DNA of 47,450 bases from SAR324 cluster bacterium REDSEA-S27_B3 (GTDB lineage Bacteria; SAR324; NAC60-12), in assembly GCA_001627865.1 (NCBI GenBank), contig LUQO01000007.1:1-47450 (forward strand). The letters are read 5' to 3'. The position numbers and the translations under genes were made by a program. The notes under the pieces were generated by a model. That model was not told the origin of the DNA. It ran no database searches and worked only from the letters and a program-made list of their open reading frames with translations. Positions 17,360-26,205 of this stretch are shown in pieces (within the stretch, counting starts at the first letter, position 1; each line of letters starts with the position of its first letter).

Positions 17360-18085
17360 TTGACAACCGCGGGAATCATCATCATTGGGAATGAAATTTT
17401 GTCCGGCAAAGTGACGGATGAGAACTCGCCGTACCTTTGCACGGAGTTGAGGCTGCTTGGAGTAGAAGTAAAGCAGATTATCACAATTCCGGATGTTCCA
17501 GAAATTATCGGGCCAACCGCACTGGATTTTTCAAAACGTTTCAGCTGGGTTTTTACCAGCGGTGGAATCGGGCCGACACATGATGATGTTACAGTTGCCT
17601 CAATTGCCCGGGAATTTGGCGCAGACCTGTATGAATCACCAGAGATCATGGAAGCCATTTATAAATATCGCGGTGATAAAATGACTGACGCACATCGCAG
17701 AATGGCGATGATTCCTGAAGGTTCGGAGCTGATTGAATATGCCGAAGGACGTCCCCCGCAGCTGCAATATCAAAATATCTTCATTTTTCCAGGAATTCCG
17801 GAGTTTCTCAAAATTCGTTTTTCCGGCATCAGCGAACGCTTCAGGACAACACCGATTGTTATGAAACAGATTTTTCTCAAGGCAGATGAAGGAGACATTG
17901 CGGCTTCACTTGACGCCACTCAGGAAGCATATCCGGAACTGCTGCTTGGCTCATATCCGAAAATATCCGGTGCAGATTATAACCTCAAACTGACTCTTGA
18001 ATGCCGTGATGATCAGTATCTGCAAAACGCCTGTGATTTTCTTTGTGAGCGTTTAAGTGAAGAAAGTGTGCTTCGGATAGAATAA
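17360..18085 (+). CDS. CinA/MoaB-type molybdopterin-binding domain protein
   Basis: A 241-residue single-domain member of the CinA N-terminal family (COG1058). The hallmark motifs are IIIIGNEILSGKVTDENS at the N-terminus, TSGGIGPTHDDVTV, and the proline-rich FIFPGIPEFLKI. Full-length CinA has about 400 residues with a C-terminal nicotinamide-nucleotide amidase; that part is absent here, as in many proteobacterial short forms. The fold binds molybdopterin in MoaB/MogA, but in CinA relatives it has ADP-ribose pyrophosphatase-like activity, so the function is uncertain. The start is a TTG at 17360, with a ribosome binding site (GGAG) at a suitable distance, 17 bases after the isomerase gene. Confidence 0.85.
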   Translation: MTTAGIIIIGNEILSGKVTDENSPYLCTELRLLGVEVKQIITIPDVPEIIGPTALDFSKRFSWVFTSGGIGPTHDDVTVASIAREFGADLYESPEIMEAIYKYRGDKMTDAHRRMAMIPEGSELIEYAEGRPPQLQYQNIFIFPGIPEFLKIRFSGISERFRTTPIVMKQIFLKADEGDIAASLDATQEAYPELLLGSYPKISGADYNLKLTLECRDDQYLQNACDFLCERLSEESVLRIE

Positions 18086-18105
18086 AGAAACTAACAAAAC
18101 AATTG

Positions 18106-19746
18106 ATGAAATCCCTTAAAAGCCTGCAACAGCAGTTTTCCGGTCGTGGTCCGCTGATTCATGTTGTGCTGGATGGCTGGGGAGTTGGAGCACCTGATAA
18201 TACAAATGCCATCCATCAGGCAGAACTTCCGGTGATGAATCGCCTCAGGCAAAGCTGCCCGTACACCCAGCTCTGGACTCATGGAGAATATGTGGGACTA
18301 CCCAACGAGCATGATCTGGGTGGTTCTGAGGTTGGACACATGACGATGGGAGCAGGAATGATTAAGCAGCAGGGGCCGACTCTGATCAGGAACCTGATAA
18401 ACTCTGGAGAGTTTTTTGAAAATCCGGTCCTGTCTCGTATCATTCAAAACTGTCTGAGATTTGATACACCTTTGCATTTACTTGGCCTGCTTTCAGACGG
18501 AAACATCCACAGCCATGTTGATCACACGGAAGCAATCATTCGTCATGCTTTTAAGGCCGGAATCAGGCGCTGTTATGTGCATGCTTTGCTTGACGGCAGG
18601 GATGTCGGGGTGCAGTCTGCTCTCAATTATACTGAATCGTTTGAAAAACTGTTTGCGGAGTTGAAGGTACAAAGGGCGGAAATTGATTATGCTTTTGCCA
18701 GCGGAGGAGGACGTGAAGCCGTCACCATGGATCGTGACAAAAACTGGGAAAAAGTGGAGGCAGGCTGGAAGATTCATGTACAGGGAAAGTCAGAAAACCG
18801 TTTTCCCTGCATCAGGGACGCAATTGAACATTTTCGAAAAAACATTCCCGGAATCATCGATCAGGATATCCCCGGTTTTGTGATTGAACGAAACGGTAAA
18901 GCTGTGGGGCCGATTGAAGATAATCACGCGCTGATATATACAAACTTTCGCGGCGATCGTGCTATTGAATTTACACAGTCGCTTCTGGTTGATGATTTTG
19001 CTTATTTTGATCGACTGCACCGTCCACAGGTGGTGTTTGCAGGAATGACTCAGTATGACCAGGATAATCAAATGCCTCCGGATTTTCTGGTAGGAACTCC
19101 GGAGGTGGATGATCCATTTGGCAAGCGTATTCTGGAACTTGGTCTGAAGCAGTTCAGGCTGACAGAAACACAAAAATACGCACATGTGACTTTTTTTTAC
19201 AATGGAGGCTATCGAGAACCGCTTGATACGTCGATGGAAAATTATCATCTGATTGCATCAGATAAAATTCCGTCTTTTGCCGACAAGCCTGCCATGAAGG
19301 CTGGAGAAATCAGTCATAAAGCGGTGGAATTTATTCGTTCAGGGGAATACCAGTACGGACTGATTAATTTCGCCAACGCTGACATGGTAGGCCATACGGG
19401 GGATTTTCAGGCCGCGGTACACGCCGTTGAAACAATCGATACTGCATTGAACGTAATTGTTCGTGCTGTTGAAGAAGCAAAAGGACTGCTGGTGATCACC
19501 GCCGACCACGGAAATGCTGATCAGATGCTGATCGAGAATGATAAAGGTACAATGGAAATCAGCACCAAACATTCGATAAATCCTGTACCATTCATCATAT
19601 ACGATCCTTTGTACAAAGGAGATTATCAGCTCAAGCCCTTTGGTGAGGATTACAACAACAATTTGAGCAACGTGGCGGCAACAAACTTTGTACTGCTTGG
19701 ACTGTCTGTTCCGGATGACATGGCACCCGCGCTTTTTGCTGACTGA
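18106..19746 (+). CDS. gpmI: 2,3-bisphosphoglycerate-independent phosphoglycerate mutase
   Basis: Cofactor-independent, manganese-dependent interconversion of 3- and 2-phosphoglycerate in glycolysis/gluconeogenesis. The 546 residues fit the family (about 510-550). The N-terminal metal/catalytic motif is VVLDGWGVG (Asp23), and the phospho-enzyme serine is Ser74 in GGSEVGHMTMGAG. An HSHVDH motif follows in the transferase domain, and the C-terminal phosphatase half has the metal ligands in NADMVGHTGD and TADHGNADQM. I use the ATG at 18106 rather than the adjoining in-frame TTG at 18103. The gene follows the CinA-like gene by about 20 bases in the same-strand run. The more usual GNSEVGH motif here reads GGSEVGH, a mild deviation. 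Confidence 0.93.
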   Translation: MKSLKSLQQQFSGRGPLIHVVLDGWGVGAPDNTNAIHQAELPVMNRLRQSCPYTQLWTHGEYVGLPNEHDLGGSEVGHMTMGAGMIKQQGPTLIRNLINSGEFFENPVLSRIIQNCLRFDTPLHLLGLLSDGNIHSHVDHTEAIIRHAFKAGIRRCYVHALLDGRDVGVQSALNYTESFEKLFAELKVQRAEIDYAFASGGGREAVTMDRDKNWEKVEAGWKIHVQGKSENRFPCIRDAIEHFRKNIPGIIDQDIPGFVIERNGKAVGPIEDNHALIYTNFRGDRAIEFTQSLLVDDFAYFDRLHRPQVVFAGMTQYDQDNQMPPDFLVGTPEVDDPFGKRILELGLKQFRLTETQKYAHVTFFYNGGYREPLDTSMENYHLIASDKIPSFADKPAMKAGEISHKAVEFIRSGEYQYGLINFANADMVGHTGDFQAAVHAVETIDTALNVIVRAVEEAKGLLVITADHGNADQMLIENDKGTMEISTKHSINPVPFIIYDPLYKGDYQLKPFGEDYNNNLSNVAATNFVLLGLSVPDDMAPALFAD

Positions 19747-19788
19747 AACAAACTAAAAAATGTTTTATTGAAAAATAATATTTAACTT

Positions 19789-21159
19789 ATGAGCAACATA
19801 CTTTGTATCGGAGCCGGCTATGTAGGCGGACCAACCATGGCCATGATCTCCAAATATTGTCCGGAACATACTGTAACTGTTGTGGACATTAACCAAGAAC
19901 GGATTGACAGCTGGAACAGCGACGATTTGCCGATTTATGAGCCGGGTCTGCTGGAAGTGGTTCAGCAGACCCGTGGCAGGAATCTGTTTTTTCATACAGA
20001 TATTGCAGGAGCAATAACTGACGCGGACATAATCTTTGTTTCAGTCAACACTCCTACAAAGATGTTTGGAGAAGGTGCAGGTAAAGCAGCAGATCTGCAG
20101 TACTGGGAAAAAACCGCGCGCGATATTTTACAGAATTGCAGCAAGCCGGAGGTCATTGTTGTTGAGAAAAGCACATTGCCGGTACGCACTGCGGAGGCCA
20201 TGGCCAGAATTCTTGAGTCCGGACACAGTTCCACAAAATTTTCTGTTGTTTCTAATCCGGAGTTTCTGGCGGAAGGCACCGCGATTGAAGATCTGGCAAA
20301 TCCGGACCGTGTTTTGATTGGCGGGGAAGAGAATGAAAATGGACGGAAGGCCGCGGAAACTGTGGCAGAACTTTACGCTCACTGGGTGCCGCGTGATCGT
20401 CTGCTGCTGACCAGTGTCTGGAGCAGTGAACTGTCAAAACTTGTGGCCAACGCCATGCTTGCCCAGCGCATATCTTCGGTAAACAGCATTTCGGCGCTTT
20501 GTGAACGTACTGAAGCAGACATTACTGAAGTTTCCAGGGCAATTGGTATGGATACAAGAATTGGCGCAAAATTTCTGCAGGCCAGCATCGGATTTGGAGG
20601 TTCATGTTTTCGCAAGGATATTCTGCATCTGTCTTATCTCTGCGAATATTATGGACTTCCGGAAGTTGCCGATTACTGGGCCAGTGTAGTCCGTATAAAT
20701 GAATGGCAGACTGAGCGATTTTTTCAGAATATCCTGCAGCAGCTGTTCAATACACTGGCCGGCAAGACAATAACCCTGCTGGGCTTTGCTTTTAAGCAGA
20801 ATACAGGTGACACACGGGACTCCCCGGCAATTCCGCTCTGTGAAAAATTGGTCGGTGAAAACGCAAGGGTCAGGATTCATGATCCAAAAGCATTGGAAAA
20901 CGCCCGCGTTGATCTTAAGCATCTTAACGCCGATATATCATTTGTGGAGGATGTATACGAAGCAGTCGAAGGCGCCCACGCGCTTGCTCTTGTCACGCAG
21001 TGGGCTGAATACAGAGAACTGGATTATGAAAGAATTTTCAAGGTGATGGCTGAGCCGGCCTTCATCTTTGACGGGCGTAATCATCTTGATCATGCTAAAC
21101 TTTTTGAAATCGGATTTAATGTTTTTCCTCTGGGGAAAACTCCGTTTAAGCATATTTAA
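19789..21159 (+). CDS. ugd: UDP-glucose 6-dehydrogenase (eukaryote-like type)
   Basis: NAD-dependent four-electron oxidation of UDP-glucose to UDP-glucuronate, a precursor for polysaccharides and lipid A or LPS sugars. The 456 residues show the N-terminal Rossmann motif CIGAGYVGGP, the region ending in SVNTPTKMFGEGAGKAADL, the central AQRISSVNSISALCE helix, and the catalytic cysteine Cys273 in GFGGSCFRKD. The length and the NTPTK...GKAADL segment resemble the animal/plant-type enzymes more than the shorter E. coli/Sphingomonas type, a form also found in some bacteria. It lies between gpmI and dapD in a same-strand run. The products presumably feed surface polysaccharide synthesis, but no glycosyltransferase genes are adjacent. 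Confidence 0.92.
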   Translation: MSNILCIGAGYVGGPTMAMISKYCPEHTVTVVDINQERIDSWNSDDLPIYEPGLLEVVQQTRGRNLFFHTDIAGAITDADIIFVSVNTPTKMFGEGAGKAADLQYWEKTARDILQNCSKPEVIVVEKSTLPVRTAEAMARILESGHSSTKFSVVSNPEFLAEGTAIEDLANPDRVLIGGEENENGRKAAETVAELYAHWVPRDRLLLTSVWSSELSKLVANAMLAQRISSVNSISALCERTEADITEVSRAIGMDTRIGAKFLQASIGFGGSCFRKDILHLSYLCEYYGLPEVADYWASVVRINEWQTERFFQNILQQLFNTLAGKTITLLGFAFKQNTGDTRDSPAIPLCEKLVGENARVRIHDPKALENARVDLKHLNADISFVEDVYEAVEGAHALALVTQWAEYRELDYERIFKVMAEPAFIFDGRNHLDHAKLFEIGFNVFPLGKTPFKHI

Positions 21160-21194
21160 TTGAAATCTTATGAATACTCCTACAATACAACACC

Positions 21195-22325
21195 ATGAAA
21201 ACATTTGAAGAAAATCTGAAATTAATTGCAACTGCGGAAAAAACTGTGCTGCTGCGGCTGTACAACCAGCGTGATGAACTGGTTTCCATCATTCCTAATA
21301 TTCCCGGACGGCAGGGATCTGTCAGGATTTTCAGGCATATTGCGGATAAAAACGGAATAATTGACTTTGAGGCAGCAAAGGAGGGACTGAAAATCTTTGA
21401 GGAAAAAGTGGAAGATGTCCGCAATAATCCGGGCAAACATCAGAAACTTGAATTGCTGCTTGGACTGAAAAACAGGGAAAACCTCCGGATAGAAACTGTG
21501 GAAAGTTCATGCGAAAATTTGCTGATAAATCTTTCCGGACAAGTTGCTTCTGCGGAAGAATGTAATGTTTTTATTGAACTGCTGAACCAGGGAAAAATCC
21601 GTGCGGCTGAAAAAGTGAAAAATATCTGGGAACCTCAGCCGTATGTGATTGATGGCGTTTTGAATTATTTTGGCACACATACCAGCGAACGCATGGAAGG
21701 AAAGTACTGGGACAAGATCCCTCTCAAAACCGCCAGCTACACAGACGAAGAATTTGAGCAGGGCGGAGTTCGTTATGCACCGGGATGCATGGTGCGCACA
21801 GGAGCATACATTGGTCCCAAAACTGTTGTCATGAACCTGGCTTTTGTGAATATAGGTGCATACATTGCCGGAGAAGGCTGCATGATAGACGGAGGCGCGC
21901 GTGTGGCTTCATGTGCCCAGATTGGCAAAAATGTGAAGTATGGAGCAGGTTCCGGAATTGAAGGCATCCTTGAGCCGGCAGGCCGTCTGGCCTCTATTGT
22001 TGAGGACAATGTTAAAATCGGAGCAATGTGCGAAGTAACCGGAATCATTGGAGAAGGAGCAGTTATTGCCAGCGGAGTGATTATGGCATCAGGAAAGAAA
22101 ATATATGATGAAGACACCAATGATTTTGTGCCTCCCCTGGAATGCGTGGTTGGGGAGAAAACATTTCTGCTGCCGGTAATTCCTCCTTATCGACTTGCGG
22201 TGGGAGGCTCAATTCCCAGTAAGAAAGGAAACCACAACACTGATGCCGTAATTCTTAAAGCAGGTGATTTGCGTGATTCTGCCACCATGCGTCATTTCGA
22301 AAAACAAGGAATACTGTACGTCTGA
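21195..22325 (+). CDS. dapD: tetrahydrodipicolinate N-succinyltransferase, N-terminally extended
   Basis: Succinyl-CoA-dependent acylation of tetrahydrodipicolinate in the lysine/diaminopimelate pathway. From about residue 115 onward it aligns by eye with E. coli DapD: GKIRAAEKV, RYAPGCMVRTGAYIG, the hexapeptide-repeat left-handed beta helix including VASCAQIGKNVKY, and the C-terminal NHNTDAVILK. The enzyme is 376 residues against about 274 in E. coli. The first about 100 residues are an extra mainly alpha/beta domain that I do not recognise. Its product feeds peptidoglycan cross-linking. kpsF starts 4 bases after its stop, indicating a shared transcript. Confidence 0.88.
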   Translation: MKTFEENLKLIATAEKTVLLRLYNQRDELVSIIPNIPGRQGSVRIFRHIADKNGIIDFEAAKEGLKIFEEKVEDVRNNPGKHQKLELLLGLKNRENLRIETVESSCENLLINLSGQVASAEECNVFIELLNQGKIRAAEKVKNIWEPQPYVIDGVLNYFGTHTSERMEGKYWDKIPLKTASYTDEEFEQGGVRYAPGCMVRTGAYIGPKTVVMNLAFVNIGAYIAGEGCMIDGGARVASCAQIGKNVKYGAGSGIEGILEPAGRLASIVEDNVKIGAMCEVTGIIGEGAVIASGVIMASGKKIYDEDTNDFVPPLECVVGEKTFLLPVIPPYRLAVGGSIPSKKGNHNTDAVILKAGDLRDSATMRHFEKQGILYV

Positions 22326-22329
22326 TAAA

Positions 22330-23295
22330 ATGTCCCCACTGCTAAGGCGCGCACGTGAAACGCTGACAATTGAAATCGCCGGTCTGGAAGAACTGAGCCA
22401 GCGTCTTGATCACGAATTTGAGCAGGCAGTCAACTTGCTTTATGACTGCCGGGGAAAAGTGATTTTGGCTGGAATGGGCAAGAGCGGCTTGATTGCCCAG
22501 AAAATTGCCTCAACCCTAACCAGCACAGGCACACCCTCGCTCTTTCTCCACGCAGGAGAAAGTTCACACGGTGATCTGGGAATCATCACCAGGAACGACG
22601 TTGTAATCACTTTTTCCTACAGTGGTGAAACCGATGAGGTACTGCAGATGATCGGGCACATCAACGCGCTGGGAATCCCTCTGATTGCAATTACCGGAAA
22701 AGCTGATTCCACACTGGCCAGGGCTTCCACAGTTCATTTGTCAGTGGCAGTTGATAAGGAAGCCTGTCCGCTTGGGCTGGCTCCCACCGCCAGCAGTACT
22801 GCCACCTTGGCTCTCGGTGATGCACTTGCCATGTGTCTGCTGGAGCAGCGTCAGTTCAGTGAAGATGATTTTGCTGTGTTTCATCCCGGAGGCAGCCTTG
22901 GACGCAAACTGACCATCACGGTAGAGGATGTGATGGTGACAGGTGATCTTTTGCCTGTTGTACCTGAAGATATGATGATGCGTGAGGCAATGAATGTTTT
23001 GTCAGGCAAAAACCTGGGAATTATAGTTGCGGTCAATCAACATGGAAAAATAAGCGGTGTTTTTACCACCGGTGACCTGATGCGCCTGCTTGAAAGTGAA
23101 AAGGATTTTCTTGACAAACCCCTGCTTGATTATGCCAGTCCTGATCCTAAAACTATGGCACCCGAAGAACTTGCAGCAAAAGCCCTGCATGTAATGGAAA
23201 CGCACTCCATTACCTGCCTCGTTGTAACCGATCCTGAAAACCGCCCCATCGGCATTGTCCAGATCTACTACATTCTCCGTGCCGGAGTTTATTAA
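22330..23295 (+). CDS. kpsF: D-arabinose 5-phosphate isomerase (KpsF/GutQ)
   Basis: Converts ribulose 5-phosphate to arabinose 5-phosphate, the first step toward Kdo for lipopolysaccharide or capsule. The 321 residues contain an N-terminal SIS domain, with ILAGMGKSGLIAQKIASTL, FSYSGETDEV and LGLAPTASSTATLALGDALA, and two CBS domains (about 200-320), starting with VMVTGDLLPVV. The start at ATG 22330 is chosen because a longer in-frame version beginning at 22264 would overlap dapD by about 60 bases and add a non-conserved leader. Together with gmhB and the acyltransferase it supports an LPS-containing outer membrane. No kdsC, kdsA or kdsB gene is adjacent. Confidence 0.92.
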   Translation: MSPLLRRARETLTIEIAGLEELSQRLDHEFEQAVNLLYDCRGKVILAGMGKSGLIAQKIASTLTSTGTPSLFLHAGESSHGDLGIITRNDVVITFSYSGETDEVLQMIGHINALGIPLIAITGKADSTLARASTVHLSVAVDKEACPLGLAPTASSTATLALGDALAMCLLEQRQFSEDDFAVFHPGGSLGRKLTITVEDVMVTGDLLPVVPEDMMMREAMNVLSGKNLGIIVAVNQHGKISGVFTTGDLMRLLESEKDFLDKPLLDYASPDPKTMAPEELAAKALHVMETHSITCLVVTDPENRPIGIVQIYYILRAGVY

Positions 23296-23525
23296 CTGCC
23301 CGCTGCTGTTATCAGCTCAAACAATTTATTCAATCTCTAAGTGAAATCTGTTCCAGATTATAATCAAGTGTCTGCTTTAGCAATTGTTTTTTCATAAAAG
23401 TGGTTGATCATCTCCCCTCCTTGTGTTACTGTTTGCCTTCGTGCTGTTTAAAAAATAAATCATAATAGTTTCAGATCCTTGATTCCATTAAGAAAAGTGA
23501 TGTTTCTTTTTTCTGCCGACAAGAG

Positions 23526-23568
23526 TTGTGGTGGTAAAAGACGATTTATATAACATTCAATAAGGAGG
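23526..23568 (+). promoter_or_regulatory. promoter and strong ribosome binding site of first DUF1326 gene
   Basis: TTGTGG (23526-23531) and TATAAC (23549-23554) are separated by 17 bases. A very strong Shine-Dalgarno sequence, AAGGAGG (23562-23568), lies close before the ATG at 23572. The predicted transcript start would fall only about 10 bases before the start codon, so the promoter call is tentative, while the ribosome binding site is clear. Confidence 0.4.
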
Positions 23569-23571
23569 AAT

Positions 23572-24207
23572 ATGACACCTTGGGAAATACACGCTGTTGA
23601 AGTTATGAATTGCAATTGCGCATACGGCTGCCCTTGCCAATTCAATGCCTTGCCTACTTATGGTACCTGTGAGGCCGCAGTTGGTTTTCAAATTGAAAAA
23701 GGTTTTTACGGAGATGTTTCGCTGGACGGGCTGACTGCAGGCATGATGGCCAAGTGGCCCGGACCTATCCATGAAGGCAATGGCGAGCGTCTGCTCATCA
23801 TTGACGATCAGGCCTCCTCCGAGCAGCGTGACGCGCTGGAAAAAATCCTTTCCGGAGAGGACACGGAAGAGATGGCTACCATCGCCTGGGTCATCAATGC
23901 CATGACCACCACCCACCATGAAACTCTTTACAAACCTGTTACCATTGAAGCGGACATTGAGGGACGTACCGGGCGTGTTGTGGTGGATGGAGTTTTTGAG
24001 GTAAATGCCGAACCCATCAGGAATCCCGTCACAGGGGCTGAGCATCAGGCACGCATTGATATCCCGCATGGATTTGAATACACCATTGCGGAGATGGCCA
24101 GCGGAACTACCAGTACTCAGAGCGGGATTGACCTGCCGAACAACAACAGTACACATTGCCACCTGACTGAACTCCACTGGAACAATTCCGGAATCATCAG
24201 CTCCTGA
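23572..24207 (+). CDS. DUF1326 domain protein, copy 1
   Basis: A 211-residue soluble protein matching my memory of DUF1326: WEIHAVEVMNCNCAYGCPCQFN at the N-terminus in outline, an FYGDVSLDGL segment, AKWPGPIHEGNG and a FEYTIAEMASG C-terminal region. Cys14, 16, 20 and 22 (C-x-C-x3-C-x-C) could bind a metal, but no biochemical function is established for the family to my knowledge. It is about 79% identical by hand alignment to the copy starting 318 bases downstream, so they are recent tandem duplicates. It has its own promoter and a strong ribosome binding site. The DUF2182 membrane partner often found near this family is absent. Confidence 0.83.
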   Translation: MTPWEIHAVEVMNCNCAYGCPCQFNALPTYGTCEAAVGFQIEKGFYGDVSLDGLTAGMMAKWPGPIHEGNGERLLIIDDQASSEQRDALEKILSGEDTEEMATIAWVINAMTTTHHETLYKPVTIEADIEGRTGRVVVDGVFEVNAEPIRNPVTGAEHQARIDIPHGFEYTIAEMASGTTSTQSGIDLPNNNSTHCHLTELHWNNSGIISS

Positions 24208-24280
24208 AGTTCATGACCCACACTCCGGACAATGCTTCCGACGAAATAGTGGTTCTCAATATGAATTATACAGTCTTGCT

Positions 24281-24410
24281 CCTACCCCTCACCCCGGCCC
24301 TCCCCTCCTGGGAGAGGGGGGACCACTTCGTCCAGCGAGTGTTCGTCAATTGGCAGAACCCTCTCCCACAGGGAGAGGGGGGACCGCTTGCGGTGGGTGA
24401 GGGTAAGTAA
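24281..24410. repeat. dispersed palindromic repeat, two units, between the DUF1326 genes
   Basis: The gap between the DUF1326 copies (24208-24524) has no gene. It contains two related GC-rich units: 24285-24330 and 24359-24404. Each has a CCCTC...GGGAGAGGGGGGACC hairpin core; the second ends GGTGGGTGAGGG, and the first begins with the complementary CCCTCACCCC. The whole block can therefore fold as one large inverted repeat. The same family recurs at 28113-28251 and 47052-47110. No transposase is present, so it behaves like a REP/MITE-type element. Confidence 0.8.
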
Positions 24411-24524
24411 TCTGATTGAGTTCAAAAGTTATTCAGAATCACTATAAATCATGGTAACTAGCCCGATTGTGCAATTGTTTGCACATGAAAACCGGATTAT
24501 CTGTTCAAACATTTTGGAGAAAAA

Positions 24525-25160
24525 ATGACACCTTGGGAGATACACGCAGTTTTAGTTGCCAACTGCAACTGTGCATACGGCTGCCCCTGTCAATTCAACT
24601 CCCTGCCAACGTATGGAACCTGCGAAGCCGCAGATGGTTTTCAGATAGAAAAAGGGTTTTATGGAGATGTTTCGCTGGACGGACTGAAGGCTGGTTTTGT
24701 GGCAAAATGGCCTGGTCCCATCCATGAAGGAAATGGTGAAGGTCAGATCATCATTGACAATCGGGCTACCTCCGAACAGCGTGAGGCGCTGGAAAAAATC
24801 CTTTCCGGAAAGGACACCGAAGAGATGGCCACCATATTCTCGGTGGTCAATGCCATGATCAGGATTCATCATGAGACACTCTTCAAACCCATTACAATTG
24901 AAGCGGATATGGAAGCCCGCAGGGGACGAGTATTGGTTGATGGCGTGTTTGAACTGAACGTGGAACCAATCAGGAACCCTGTGACCGGAGACGAGCATCG
25001 TGCTCGCATTGATATTCCGGATGGATTTGAGTTTACTATCGCTGAGATGGCAAGCGGTACGGTAAGGACCATGAGCGGTATTGACCTGCATGACAACAAA
25101 AGTACACACTCCCACCTGGCCGAAATGCACTTGAACAATTCAGGAATCATCCGTACCTGA
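24525..25160 (+). CDS. DUF1326 domain protein, copy 2
   Basis: Paralogue of the preceding gene with the same 211-residue length. I count about 45 substitutions between them and no gaps. The four cysteines of CNCAYGCPC and the segments GFYGDVSLDGL, KWPGPIHEGNGE and IEAD are retained. Differences cluster at about residues 104-113 and near the C-terminus, suggesting that binding or partner surfaces diverge while the core stays. A ribosome binding site (GGAGAAAAA) precedes the ATG. The spacer between the copies holds a palindromic repeat rather than a promoter that I could define. Function unknown; DUF1326 assignment by recognition. Confidence 0.83.
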   Translation: MTPWEIHAVLVANCNCAYGCPCQFNSLPTYGTCEAADGFQIEKGFYGDVSLDGLKAGFVAKWPGPIHEGNGEGQIIIDNRATSEQREALEKILSGKDTEEMATIFSVVNAMIRIHHETLFKPITIEADMEARRGRVLVDGVFELNVEPIRNPVTGDEHRARIDIPDGFEFTIAEMASGTVRTMSGIDLHDNKSTHSHLAEMHLNNSGIIRT

Positions 25161-25254
25161 ATGTTCTGGATATGTGTTGAAATTTTACTCGCAGAGTCGC
25201 AGTATGCATACTATTTTGGAAAAACACTGAAACAAAATAAACCAAAGAGGTAAT

Positions 25255-26178
25255 ATGAAAAACAAAAAGGTATGTATCGTCACAGGAGCCTCACGCGGGT
25301 TGGGGCGTGGCATTGCGCTGATACTCGCGCAGGAGGCAGGTTGCACGGTGTACGCAACGGCACGGAAAGAAGCAGCGTTGCAGGCGCTTGCCGAAGAGGC
25401 GGCTACGGGAACCCAAGGCGGCGTTGTGAAGGCTTGTCCGCTGGACCAGAATGATGATGCCGCAGTTTGTGATTTTGTGGAACGTGTGCAGTCGGAAGCG
25501 AATCAGGTGGACTTGCTGGTGAACAGTGCGTTTGCCGGACTGATTGCCATGACTCCGCACTTTGGCAAACCCTTCTGGGAAAGGCCCCTCTCGGTCTTTG
25601 ACGCTTCAATCAACATCGGACTCCGCAGCGCCCATGTGATGAGCGCCCTTGTCGCTCCGTTGATGGTAAAGAACCAAGCAGGACTGATGGTGCAGGTTTC
25701 CAGCTTCGGAGGTGTCCAGTACTTGTTCGACGTGGGATATGGCGTGGGCAAGGCCGGACTCGACCGCCTCACTGCGGACATGGCGGCGGAACTGAAACCG
25801 CACAACGTGCATTCAGTGACGCTGTATCCCGGCGCAGGGGTCACGGAGGTGACTGCCTTTCCGGGTGGAGAGACCCCTGTGTTTACAGGCCGGGCGGTCG
25901 TGGCACTGCTCAACCAAGCCACCAACGAGGATTTGGCGAGAATGAGCGGGAAGGTCATCCAGACCGCGGAACTCTCGGTGGACTACGGCTTCACCGATGC
26001 GGGCGGCGAAATGCCCAACTCGGACTTTTCGGGAGTCGAAGCGGCGCAGCGCTGTCGTGAAGCCATGTCCCAGCCCGTGCTTCAGTACAACCTGAATGCG
26101 GTACTGCCGGACCCTGCTGAGACCAACAACCCCGGTTTTACCGGGGTATTTCCCGGTGCCCAAAACTACAAGGTGTAG
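25255..26178 (+). CDS. short-chain dehydrogenase/reductase (DHRS1-like)
   Basis: An NAD(P)-dependent oxidoreductase of 307 residues. The cofactor motif TGASRGLGRGIA (10-21), the Asn90 region (LLVNSAFAG), the catalytic Ser149/150 in VQVSSFGG, and Tyr162-x3-Lys166 (YGVGK) form the classical SDR active site. The spacing, the long C-terminus and the FDASINIGLRSAHVMS segment recall the DHRS1 family of SDRs. The substrate is unknown. Its GC content is visibly higher than that of the genes on the left (third positions mostly G or C), suggesting lateral acquisition. The ribosome binding site AGAGG precedes the ATG. It converges on the cyclase gene, with only 27 bases between the stops. Confidence 0.88.
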   Translation: MKNKKVCIVTGASRGLGRGIALILAQEAGCTVYATARKEAALQALAEEAATGTQGGVVKACPLDQNDDAAVCDFVERVQSEANQVDLLVNSAFAGLIAMTPHFGKPFWERPLSVFDASINIGLRSAHVMSALVAPLMVKNQAGLMVQVSSFGGVQYLFDVGYGVGKAGLDRLTADMAAELKPHNVHSVTLYPGAGVTEVTAFPGGETPVFTGRAVVALLNQATNEDLARMSGKVIQTAELSVDYGFTDAGGEMPNSDFSGVEAAQRCREAMSQPVLQYNLNAVLPDPAETNNPGFTGVFPGAQNYKV

Positions 26179-26205
26179 AGCGTGAGGGGGGGGAGGCTAA
26201 CGGGT

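Noticed and set aside
22264..22329. Longer N-terminus for kpsF
   Set aside because: It would overlap dapD by about 60 bases and add residues not typical of the family; the ATG at 22330 follows the dapD stop directly.
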